Source of the DNA: Daldinia sp. FL1419
Lineage: Eukaryota > Ascomycota > Sordariomycetes > Xylariales > Hypoxylaceae
NCBI GenBank assembly: GCA_025201765.1
Contig: MU623386.1
Span: 1-64,000, forward strand
Length of the DNA stretch: 64,000 bases
Reading direction: 5' to 3'
The translations under genes and the position numbers were made by a program. Position 1 is the first letter of the stretch, and each line of letters opens with the position of its first letter. The notes under the pieces were generated by a model. That model made no database searches. It had not been told where the DNA came from and was given only the letters and a program-made list of their open reading frames with translations. This document shows positions 1 through 11,565 of the stretch, piece by piece.

Positions 1-1639
1 ATTTTATATTATATACTTATTAATATTAATAAAAAAAATATCCCTTTACTTCTTATATAATATTCTTTAATATTAATATTTTATTAATATATATTTTATT
101 TTATAATATTATTTTAATATTATAAAAAATAAAAACCAATATTATTAAAATTGAATAAATATTATTTTCTTTAATATTAAAGTAAAAAAGCAAAATTAAG
201 GAAAAATAAATATAAAAATATTACAAATTTTATTTAATAAATTATAATTATATTAAAAAACATTTAATTTTAATTATAAAGGAAAATTATAATTTATTAT
301 AATTATTTATAAAATATATTAAAATGTATTATAATTTTAGAATATATTTTTTAAATTATTAAAAATAATTATAACCTTAATTAACAAATTCCAAACATCT
401 TTCCGAAATTATAAAACTATAAAAATATCATAGTAATTTATAATTAATAATATTAATAAAAATAATAATAAAAACATTTATAATAATTATATTAATAAAA
501 AATATTATAAAAATAATAAAAATAAAAAATATATCTTTAAATAACTTAAGAAAACTTAAAAATATAAATGTTAAATATATAAAAAAGAAGGTTATTAATT
601 TATTAAATATTTAAAAGTTAATTATAAAAAAATTAAAGAAAATTAAAAGACTAAATACAATATATTTAAAAAAAACTATATAATTTTTTTAGTAAATTAT
701 AAAGGGCTTAAAAATTAAAATTTAAAATAAAAAAACAATAATATTTATAATATAACCCCAAAATTAAAAAATAATAAAAATATATAATTTATAATAATAA
801 TATACTTATTTAATCAAATATTCCATTATTATATTATAGCTTTTATCCCCTTAATAACTGAAAAAATTAATATTATCTTCATCCTAAACTAATATACAAA
901 AACTATATTTTAAGGAATTATATCAAACATTAAAACTACCTATATCTCAATAACAAATAAAGAATAATATCTTATCCTTATTAATAAATATCTTAATTAA
1001 AAATTTAAAATAAATTATATCTATATTAAAAAAATCAATATTAAATTTAAAAATAAATTCTTTATTAAATTATTAAACACAATTATAATTAATATCTTAT
1101 TTAATAATATAAATTTCCATATTATAAAATCAAATATATTATTCTTTTTCTTAATTAAAAACATAAATTATTTAAAAATATATTTTAATAATATTATTAA
1201 TTAATTAATATATAAAAATAATATAATAATTAATATGAAACAAAAATAAAAACATTTATAATTTTATTTAAATAATATTACCTATTTTATAAAAATAAAA
1301 TTATAACATCTACATACCCATTTCAATTATCCTACAATTAAAAAACTTTATAATCTCTTAGATAAAATTAAATATAATATTAATATAAATAATTTTAAAA
1401 AAATTAATAAATTTTACCACCATTATTAAATTAAAAATAAAAATCCATAAAAATTCAGATTTATTCTTAAAGACCTTAATATAAATTTTAATTACAAAAT
1501 AATTATTAATATTATATATCTAAAAAGATAATCAATCTTATATATAATCAACACTACTACTAACTTTTAAATAATATAATTTATAAAAGATATTACAATT
1601 AAAAAAATATAAAAAATATTAAAAAAATATTAAATTAAT

Positions 1640-2030
1640 ATTTATCTTAACCCTCTAAATATCATCTCCCACAATATAAGAATAAATTTTAATAATTCAG
1701 AATTCCAAAACAAAATATACATCACTAGAATCACATATCATCAAATACTAATTAAAATATATTAATCTATTAATAAAATAAAAAGATATTACAATCCAAT
1801 TTACCAAATTTATAAAATAATTACAAACAAATTTTAAAATTTTAATTTAAAAATATTATAATTATAAATAATTATAAAAATAATTAATAATATAATTAAT
1901 TTTAACAAATTAATTCTTATATTATTTATTTTTAAAATTTACCCTTAAATTAATATAAATTTACTATTTATATCTACCTAAATTTATTATGCCTTAATAA
2001 TATAAAAAATTATAATTAAAATTAAAAAAA
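1640..2030 (+). pseudogene. Relic of an LTR-retrotransposon integrase
   Basis: The + frame that includes 1682-1684 reads without indels to about 1945 but carries stops (for example TAA at 1763). It preserves spaced motifs: NSEFQ at 1694-1708 (compare the DNGSEF-type core of retroviral-like integrases), KIKRYYNP at 1775-1798 (compare K-V-E-R-Y-H-x-P, common in fungal retroelement integrases), and ILFIFKIYP at 1919-1945 (compare LLVFGAYP downstream of it). Differences from the expected residues are mostly those given by G to A changes on this strand (E to K, D to N, G to S or K). The family assignment rests on memory of fungal retroelement proteins. The element boundaries and LTRs cannot be placed. 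Confidence 0.55.
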
Positions 2031-5000
2031 TTAAATTATAATATTTTATTTAAAATATACTTAATATTTATAATAACCCTAATATTATAAAAATACTATT
2101 TATATCATTACCTATTAATAATAAAATTTTTATTTATTAAAAAAAAGGCAAATAAAAAGGCTTTTATAAGATTATTATAATTATTAATAAAGATATCATT
2201 ATAATATCTAATATATTTAAAGGAATATCTACATTTTAAAATTCTTACATTAAACCCTATATTTAATTTAAAAATAATCCAATATTTATTAAAAAATTCC
2301 AAATATAATTATTTAAGCCCATATTTAATCTGGATAATTATAAAATAATCCCAGAAAAAAATCTTATATATATTAATAACTTTTTATATATTAATATTTT
2401 ATATTTTAATAATAAAAAATAAAATAATTTAATTTTAATATTTTAATTATATATAACAAAAAAAATTGTTATTATAAAAAAATTATATAAGATATCAAAT
2501 ATGAAAAAACTTAATACATTATTTAGTAAAAGAATTTTACAATTTAAAATATATAATATATTAATTTACCAAAAAATAATAATTTTTAAATCACAAATAA
2601 TCTACAAAATAAAAAAAAAATATATTAATACCTTATAAAAAATTAAGGCTTATTATTTAAAATTATAATAACTTTAATAAAGAATTTATTATAACATATA
2701 TCCTTACCATTCAAAAGACAAACCAATATCTTATTCTAACTTTAATTTCAATTTTTTAACATTAAAATATAAAAATCATAATAAGGGATATTATTATAAT
2801 GTATATCCAATCTAAAACACCCATATAATAAATAATATTTATATAATTATTAATAAAATTAAAAAGTAAATATTTTAAAAAAACATTATTATATATTGTT
2901 AAATTATTATATAATTTAACTAAATCAAAAATATATTAATTTAAAATTTATTTACATTATTATTAATAAAAATTTAATATAAAACCATTAATATTCAATC
3001 CATACCTACTAATAACAAACATAATTTTATTTAAAATCATAGGCCTTTAAACAAATAATACTTTAAATATTAATATTATAAAATTTTTGGCAATAAAAAA
3101 CAAGGTACTTACCAAAGTTAAGATTAAAGTACGCCTTCAAAAGATATTAAATACCAAAACCAAAAGTTTTAACAGTTCATGCCTCATTATCCATAAAAAA
3201 AATTATAATATAACTATTATATAAAAAGGATAAACTAAAAAATTTAAATAATTAAATATAAAATTACCAAATATAATTAAAAAATTTATTAAATAACAGG
3301 TATAAAGAACATATATCTCCTCCATTTACTAACCTAAAATAGCCTTTAACTATTCAATAACAACCCAATATTTAAAACTAAACCCCAAAAAAATAAAAGC
3401 CTTTAATACCCAAATTAAATAACAAATAAATAATTAAATATAAAAATTTAACTATATTAACCTAAATCCCTAAAATTTATACCTATACATCTTTATTAAC
3501 AACTCATTTACAAATAATAAAAACCTAAATTTACAAATTAATTACATCATTATACTAAATAACAAAAAACTAACCAACTAAAATAATAAAATTTAAATTA
3601 CTAATAACATCATTTATTAATCATTTATTAAATACAAATACATTATTTAAAACATACTTATTAACAAAATCTACAAAATAATCTAAAACTTCAATATTGG
3701 ATATATTATCCATTATACAATTAATACCATCTTAAAACGCCTCTCATTATTTAAAACTCTATTAATCTTATATATTAATTTATTTTCCTTATATTAATAC
3801 CTCATTTAAATAAGTAATATTAATAAAAAAAAATTAATAATTAATTTAATAACTTTACAACAATTATATAAAAATTAAAAGATTGATAATATTTAATAAA
3901 TTTACAATATATATAATCTTACAAATATTATAACAAAGGTATCCCTAAATAAAATTATATAAATATTTATAAAAAATAATTAAATTAACCTACAATTAAA
4001 AAAATAAATAAAACAAAAATCAAATATTAAATTCATAATATAATTACAAAAAAAAAATAAAATAAATAATAATTATATAATTTATATTTTTAATCTAATA
4101 TATAACCCTTAAAAAATACTTATATATTTATTATTATATAAAAATAAATTTCCTACCTATCTCTCTTAAATAACTTTTCTTTTTTAAACAATTACAATAC
4201 ATCAATTTTACCCCTATTATTATTTACTTTATTATTAATTTACTTTTATTTTACATACATACCTACCAACATTAACAATATTATTTTAAATTTATATATA
4301 AATTACTAAAAACTTAATTTTTATATATAAACTTTTTAAATATATATAAATTATTGATTTTTTTTTAATAATTTTTCAATTAAATTCCTAAATTTTTAAA
4401 ATAATGTTATATTAAATTTTTAAAATATTAATAAAATTTTTGAAGGTTTTAATAATTAATATTATTATTTAATTTATAAAATAATAATTGAATATTATAT
4501 TAGTTTATTGGTTTGTAATTAGTAATAAGCTTGTAAAGTTATTGTTTAATTTTTTAATATTATAAAAATTAAGAATTAATTTTATTTTTAAGATTTTGTT
4601 AATATGTTTAAATATTTAATTTATTTGATGTTTGATTTTAATAATAGTATATATTTTGCAATTAATTATTTTAATTCTTTTAATTTGGATTTTAATATTT
4701 ATTTTAATAAGGTTTTCCAGTGTTTATAGGCCTGGATATCCTAATCTTAAATGTCATTTAAGTGTATTTGTTATTAATATTTACTTTTTTTTATTAAACT
4801 TATTATATTATATATAAAACATTAATTTAAATATTTTAAAAGAAATATCTTTAAATATAAACTAATTAAAATAATTAATAAGTTTAATTATGATTTTACC
4901 ATTTTAAAGCTTTAAATAAATATATTCTTAATAATTATTTTATTAATACCCTTATTTTTTAAAAATTTATAAAAATATAAGGTTATAGGTAAAATTTAAA

Positions 5001-6761
5001 TAATATATTATATTTAAAAATTTAATTTTTATAATATTATTAATATATTTAATTTTAATATTAATATATTTATAATTTAATATTTGGACCTTATTATTTC
5101 TAATAATAATATATTTTTTTAAAAAAAAATTTTTTATAATTAATAAATTTTAATATTTGGTTGAAAATATATATTGTAATTCCTAAATCTAATATAATTA
5201 AATTTTTTAAGGGATAGTAATTTATATTGTAAATAATATTTATAATATTTATTATAAATATTATTCTTAATTCTAAGGTTATTATTTATTTTAATAATTA
5301 ATTTTTATTTTTTTAGTTAATTATATTATTTTTATTTTTTTTTTTAGGGTTATTAAGAATTTTTATATTTATTATTAATTTAAGGTTATGCTTAATTTTC
5401 TTTTATATAAATATATTAAATTATATATTAACTTTAAAATATTTAGGACATTTTAATTTAATAATATAAAAATATTATTTAATTCTATAAAAACCTAAAT
5501 AAGCTTTATATTCATTACATTTATATTAATGTACTAATAGATATGGATATTGGTTAATATTTATATTATTTTTTTTATTTATTTAAATTATTTTAATATT
5601 TATTTAATTATTTATTTTATTTAATTAATTTTTTTATAAGAATTTTCTTTTTTATTAAAATTATTTATATTATTATTTTTATAGCAAATAATAAAAATAT
5701 TTTTATAAATCTTTCTTTTTCCCTTTTAATTTATATTTATAATATAAATTTAATTTTTAAAAAAATAAATGATATTTTTAAAAATTAATATTTTATTATT
5801 AATTTTTTTTTAATATATTATTGTTTAAATAGATATGCCTTAAGTTTTCTTAAGGTTTTATGTTGGAAGATTATTAATATAGGTAAAGAAAAAATGACCT
5901 TATTAAATATGTTAATTTTTTAAATTAATTTTATAATTTTTAAATCTTAAATAATATTAAATATATATTTTTTTTATATTTTATTAAGATTTTTTATATT
6001 TTTTAATATAAGAAAATATTTTTTTTAATTGAAAAAGTTTTAGTTTTAAGGTTTTTATAAATTATTTTGTAAAATTGATATAATTTGAAATTTTTTAGTT
6101 TTATATATCAGCTTTATTAGCCTTGCGCCCAGTTATATTGTAATTGGTTAGCCATAGTCTTAGCCTTCTTAGCCTTTCTTAAATTAATTAGTTGTGTTAG
6201 TCTTATATATAATTATATTTTAATTAATTAATTATAATATTAATTTTTTTAATCTTTTTTAAATTGATTAGCCTTGTGTTTATATATTAACCTTAATTTG
6301 ATTTTGATTTTATTATAATTATATTTTCTAATTTTATTTATTATTAAGAATTTTTTCCTTATTTTATTTTATAATTTATTAATTTATGTAATAAAGATTA
6401 TAAAAATTTAATAATTTATTTAAAAAATAGGGTATATTATTTTTTAAATTTTAATGTTTATATTTATTATGGATGTATGTAAAAGAGTTATGTGTATTAG
6501 ATTATAATTTAATTATATAATTAATAATTTAATTATTTATAAGTTAATATGTTATAAAAATGTTCTTTATAAACTTTTTTAACTTATTAATATTAGGTAT
6601 TATAATAGGAAGTAACTTTAATAATATATAATAATTGATATTAATTTTTAATAATAAGAAAAATTTTTCAAGATTTATGACATGCGATAATTGGATGTAT
6701 ATAATTATGAAATCTAAGCCTTTTTGGTTTTTAAAATATAATATTAAACTAGTAATTTTGG

Positions 6762-6782
6762 ACTGGTCGCTTCGCGACCAGT
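6762..6782. repeat. Perfect GC-rich hairpin in AT-rich DNA
   Basis: A 9-bp perfect inverted repeat, ACTGGTCGC at 6762-6770 and GCGACCAGT at 6774-6782, separated by TTC. It is the first clearly GC-containing sequence after several kilobases of AT-rich DNA and lies just before the less mutated island. It could be a relic element end or a structure-forming site. Its role is unknown. Confidence 0.7.
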
Positions 6783-6888
6783 TTGACTTTCAGGACCAAT
6801 CGATCTTATTCTATAATAATTAATTTAATAATAAAATTATTCTTATATTTTTAATTAAATTTCTTTTTTAAATTATTTTTATAACTGA

Positions 6889-7147
6889 GTCACCCCAATT
6901 ACATAAGGTTTTTTTTATTTTTGTTTTTTATTTTTTTAAGGGGGGGGGGGGGGTTACAGAGGGCTGCAATATAATTACGTAATTGAAGCTGTAAGACCTT
7001 ATTAGCCTCCATGGAGGTAATCCTTCTAAGGTTTCCACAGGCTTTTTGATATGTAAATAAGCCTTTAAGAGTTGTTTTCTTATTTGATCAGCTCAAGTTC
7101 TTAAGTATGGAATTGTTAGTTTTTCTATAGCAATAAGTTGGGGTGAC
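6889..7147. mobile_element. Candidate short element with 10-bp terminal inverted repeats
   Basis: GTCACCCCAA at 6889-6898 is matched by its exact reverse complement TTGGGGTGAC at 7138-7147, bounding about 259 bp. Inside is a G homopolymer of 14 bases (6940-6953) and the first copy of the island's dispersed repeat. Another TTTGGGGTGACC lies near 20177-20188, so the end sequence occurs elsewhere in the block. A MITE-like or truncated DNA-transposon origin is possible. No clear target-site duplication is visible and no transposase is encoded. Confidence 0.4.
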
Positions 7148-7447
7148 AGGGCCAAGATGAAATCCGCCAATCTAATCCTTCTAATTAAGGTTTCTACAGG
7201 CTATTTGATGCGTAAATAAGCCCTTAAGAGTTGTTTTCCTATTTGATCAGCTCAAGCTCTCAAACATAGAATCGTCAGTTTTCGATAGAGATTTGTACGA
7301 TGAAATGCAGAGCATATCCTGCAAGAGCTATTGAAGCTCATACTCAACATAAATAAACCTCCAGAAGTTGTTTTCTGTTTGATCAGTTCAAGTTCTCAAG
7401 TATAGAATCATTAGTTTTCCATAGAGCTTCGTACGATAAAACTGCAG

Positions 7448-7498
7448 GAGCTCCTGTTCAATTCGAGCTCCTGTTCAATTCGAGCTCATGTTCAATGT
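7448..7498. repeat. 17-bp tandem repeat, 3 copies
   Basis: Three consecutive 17-bp units of the type GAGCTCCTGTTCAATTC at 7448-7464, 7465-7481 and 7482-7498, the last diverged. The unit is a variant of the one amplified at 8589-8690, so the same short motif has expanded twice within the island. Confidence 0.8.
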
Positions 7499-8588
7499 AT
7501 AGGCCCTCCAGTGTTGATTTTAGTTTGATCAGCTCAAGTTCTCAAGCACAAAATCGTCAGTTTTCGATAGAGATTTATACGATAAAACTGCAGGGCATAT
7601 CCTGCAGGAGCTATTAGAGCTCATGTTCAACGTAAATAGGCCTTTAAAAATTATTTTACTATCTGATCAGCTCAAGTTCTCAAGCATAGAATCGTCAATT
7701 TTTACAACAATGGAATTTTGTACGATAAAAGTGTAGGGTTAGGGCATATCCTGTAAGAGCTATTAGAGCTCCTTAGAAGTTGTTTTCCTGTCTGATCAGT
7801 TTAAGTTCTTAAGCATAGAATCGTCAGTTTTTAAAACCATAGAATTTCGTACGATAAAAGTGTAGGGTTAGGGCATCTCTTGGAAGAGCTATTAGAGCTT
7901 AAATTCAACATAAATAAGTTGTTTTCCTGTTTGATCAGCTCAAGTAAGGATGCACCCAATTATAAATGTTTTCTTAAACTTTAAATCTTTAATATGGTTT
8001 TTTACCCCTTATCAGCTTATCAACCACCTTATCAGCTCTTATCAGCTCTTATTAATTATTATCAATTTCTTATCAATTTCACATAGTAATTTATTAGAAG
8101 AGTTTCAGTATAATAGACCGGACTTCGTCCTGGATAATTACGTAATTAAAGCTACATACCTTGCAAGACCCTATCAACCTCCATAGAACCAACCCTTCTA
8201 AGGTCTCCACAGGCTTCTCTAGACATAAATAACCCTTCAAAAGTGGTTTTCTGTCTGATCAGATCAAGCTCTACAGAGTCATCACTCTCTCTTATAGCTT
8301 TTACGATTGTTTATGAATTTGTTCTCTTACTGAATATATCGTCTATTCTATCTCTTAAGCGCCAGCTACCATGGTAAGCAGTTACCTCTATTACCTTCCA
8401 TCAGATCACCTTAATACATTCCTTCAGGATATAGTTACCTTGCATTTAGCTATTGGAGCTCCTGTTCCATATATAGGCCCTTAAGAGATATAGTTGTTTT
8501 CTGATCAGGTTAAGTTCTTAAGCATCAATTTAATCACTTTAATACCATCCTTCAGGATATAGTCACCTTGCATCTACCTATATATTAG

Positions 8589-8690
8589 AGCTCCTGTTCT
8601 ATTACAGCTCCTGTTCTATTACAGCTCCTGTTCTATTACAGCTCCTGTTCTATTACAGCTCCTGTTCTATTACAGCTCCTGTTCAATAGT
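8589..8690. repeat. 17-bp tandem repeat, 5 exact copies plus one diverged
   Basis: The unit AGCTCCTGTTCTATTAC starts at 8589, 8606, 8623, 8640 and 8657 without a mismatch. A sixth unit at 8674-8690 differs in its 3' part. There are no spacers, so this is a minisatellite and not a CRISPR-like array. Perfect identity beside heavily mutated DNA implies recent expansion or gene conversion. Confidence 0.9.
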
Positions 8691-9429
8691 ATTAACCCTG
8701 AATTCGAGCTCCTATCCAATATATAAGCCCTTAAGAGTTGATTCTTGTCTGATCAGATCAAATTCTCTATCATAATCAATCAGCGTAGTATAATTACGTA
8801 ACTGAAGCTACCTTGCAAAACCCTATTAGCCTCCATAGAGCAAATCCTTCTACGATCTCCACAGGCTTTTTTGGACGTAAATAGGCCCTCAAGAGTTAAT
8901 TCTTGTCTGATCAGGTCAAGCTCTTTCAGCATCACCTTTCATTTAGCTTCTTGCTATATTTTATGGTTTCTCTCTCTTGTTGAATATATCGTCTATTCTA
9001 CCTCTTGAGCTCCAGTAATCACCTCTATTAATCAGCATTTTATTTGATCACCTTAATACCTACCTACATTCTCCAGGAGATAGTTAGTTATGGAGTAGCT
9101 GAAATGCAGGGCGCATCTTACAGCAGCTATTAGAGCTCCTACTCAATATATAGGCCCTCAAGGGTTGATTCTTATCTGATCAGATCAAGCTCTACAGAAT
9201 CATCACTTTCTCTTATAGTTTTTACGATAGTTTATGAATTTGCTCTCTTGCTGAATATATCGTCTATTTTATCTCTTGAGCGCTAGCTACCATTGCTAGC
9301 AATCAATTCTATTAGTCTTTTATTTGATCACTTTAGTACTTACCTTCTTTAGGATATAATTACCTTGTATTTAGCTATTAGAGCTCTTGTTGAATTAGAG
9401 CACCTGTTCAATACCCTGGTTGAACGATT

Positions 9430-9745
9430 TGCAGGGGGATTTTGCTGATGTAAGCTCCTGTTCAATTGAAAAAGCTGTACGCCACGGGGAAGCCACAGGC
9501 GCGCGCACGGGGTACATCAAAATTCAAAACCACTTTGATTCATTATATCAATTCGAAAACCACCTAAAAACACAAATAATTGGTATCATTTGAAACTTAA
9601 TTGAATTCGTGGTTTTTCGAGATATGTTGCATGTGTTTCCGATCGGAGGTTGTTGTACAGCAATTGAAAACGTCCGAAATTGCGGGGGATTTCTCTGGGA
9701 GCTGATTGGTCAGTTAGGATTGTGGCGCAACTAATGAAATAAGAA
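9430..9745. other. Balanced-composition island of unknown origin
   Basis: This stretch has ordinary base composition and intact CpG and CpA sites (for example GGCGCGCGCACGGGG near 9510), flanked on the right by a sharp return to AT-rich sequence at about 9745. I see no ORF and no recognised element. It may be the unmutated end of a younger insertion or a unique sequence trapped among repeats. Confidence 0.5.
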
Positions 9746-10701
9746 AGACATAGATTAATAAATACCTATTAATAAATTTATCCTTATAATTTATAATTAG
9801 TTATTATAAAATTTAAAATTAAGGTAAAATTAATTTAATTAAACAACCTTAATAAAATATTAAATAATTTAGTAATAAATATTTTTTTAGGTATAATAGG
9901 AAAAAGATTAGCGCAGAAACCATTAAAATTTAACTTTTACATAATTATAAATAATAATAATATTATATTAGAAAATTTAATATAAATTAAAATAATTAAA
10001 TTAATTATAAATATAATTAAATTAACGTTGGGTATAAACCTTTCCACAATATATTATGTACTATTTATGATTTTCAAACTTTGAAAAGTATTTTTAGTAA
10101 TACCAATTAATATACCTTTAATAAAAAATAAATAAATTAAAACTTTTAAAAAAAAATTATTTATTATTTAATAAGCCATTTTAAAAGTTATAATTTAATT
10201 AGGTGGTTTTAAGGTATATTTTAACAAAAAAATATATACCTTTTATTAATTTACTTTTATAAAAGTAATTATGATTTAAAAATTCATATTATAACAGATC
10301 TTATTTATTAGGATAATAGCCCTGGAATTATTATCTAATAAAATATTTTATTATATAATTATTTTAAAATTTAAGATATTAATATCTTCTTTAATTTATA
10401 ACCCTTTTTTTAATTGTTATAATAAAAGGCTAAAAATAAAATTTACTATCTTTATTTATTAATTAAAAAGGATTATAAAAATAAATTTTAATTATAATTA
10501 ATGTTTAAAATAATATATATTATTTTTTATTTGATATTTAAAAAGTTCATTAAATAATTTTAATTTAAATATAAATATTGGTTTATTTAGATATAATAAT
10601 AATAAACCTAAAATAAGTTTAAATTAATAGAAATTACCATATAAAATAATAATTAGAACACCATCAAACTCTTCATTAAGCCAACCACAAATTTTCTATA
10701 A

Positions 10702-11565
10702 TTACTCGTAAATCTTTAACAAGTTGGATCCTAACATCATACTACATTTATCAATAATTAAAATATTAATATTTTTCAAAATAATTGCCTTTTTAAGGCA
10801 AATTTTCCAAGATTTACCCATAATAAATATATTAACAATAAAATAAATAATAATATTATTAAAATATACATTAATATAACCAAATATTATTATTACCATA
10901 ATTTATTTTTTTATATTTTTTATTTTTAATATCTTAATTAAGATTTTAATAACAACATTTTTTTTAATTCTACCTTTATTATTTAAATAATATAATAATT
11001 AATATTAATTATTATTAAAAAAAATTTTAATAAACCTATATAAATTAACTTTATTAAAATAATATAAAATAATATTTAAAAAAATAAATTATTTTTCATT
11101 CAAATATTCCTTTTTACATAATATAAATATAACATTAATTTAAGATTACCTAAAATCATATTTAATATTTAAAGTTATTAATTTACCAAGTGCATTTGTT
11201 TCATTTGAAAAATTAATATCATATATATCTAAATTATGGTTCATTCTTATAAAATTATTTTTAATAAGTTAAGATAATATTAAATATAAATTACCTTCAT
11301 TAACATATTTAGTTTTATTTATTTCACTTACTATTTCCCAAAACTTATAATTATTTATATCCTTAAATTTAGTCTTCCATTATTTCATAAATTCCTGGAT
11401 AATATACTAAATACGTTTTTTGTTACATAATAATAATGTGATATCACTAACACCAGAATTTTGAATTAAATTTTTAAAAATATTAAGTTTTGGAACTAAA
11501 AATAAAAAAGGAATCTTTATAAAATCATTAATTGTAGCAGATTTTACCAAAGCGTTAACGCTATT
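10702..11565 (-). pseudogene. Possible relic of a Pif1-like helicase element
   Basis: The minus-strand frame at 10899-10702 contains NILIIDKCSM (core LIIDKCSM at 10761-10738), close to the Walker B signature hhhhDExSM of Pif1/Helitron-type helicases. The E to K change is what a G to A transition gives. Further upstream on the same strand (about 11565-11420) a segment of some 48 codons is open and has normal-looking residue composition, followed by stop-interrupted but protein-like sequence to about 11160. I cannot name the upstream domain. A Helitron or other helicase-bearing repeat is possible, and chance resemblance of a single short motif cannot be excluded. Confidence 0.3.

Larger units (their letters stand above)
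1..6888. repeat. AT-rich, RIP-like degenerate repeat block (left part)
   Basis: Almost entirely A and T, with no convincing open gene. Roughly 700-4330 keeps C but has nearly lost G on the + strand; roughly 4380-6880 keeps G but has nearly lost C. That is the pattern left when cytosines of one strand are converted to T, as in repeat-induced point mutation. The only coding relic I can read is an integrase near 1640-2030. No telomeric repeat is visible at the left edge. The short ORFs here (2108-2302 -, 4632-4817 +, 6635-6823 +) have Ile/Asn/Tyr/Lys-biased composition and look like chance frames. That this is RIP is inferred from composition and from knowledge of ascomycete genomes. Confidence 0.85.
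6960..9420. repeat. Irregular satellite-like array of dispersed direct repeats
   Basis: Several phrases recur along this less AT-rich island. A TGATCAG-TCAAG-TTCTCAAGC phrase appears near 7087, 7244, 7380, 7535, 7665, 7792, 7935, 8256, 8500, 8750, 8907 and 9178. A TATAATTACGTAA...CTCCACAGGC module appears near 6969, 8135 and 8787. A GAATATATCGTCTATTCTA...GATCACCTTAATAC module appears near 8333, 8985 and 9253. The copies differ by transitions and small indels. The order of modules (for example 8287-8500, 8940-9130, 9207-9420) suggests a complex higher-order tandem unit. No protein-coding frame follows the array. Confidence 0.75.

Noticed and set aside
1..60. Telomere at the left edge
   Set aside because: No TTAGGG/CCCTAA repeats are present; the AT-rich block simply continues to the window edge.
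8589..8690. CRISPR-like array
   Set aside because: The 17-bp units are contiguous with no spacers, in a eukaryotic genome with no cas genes; it is a minisatellite.
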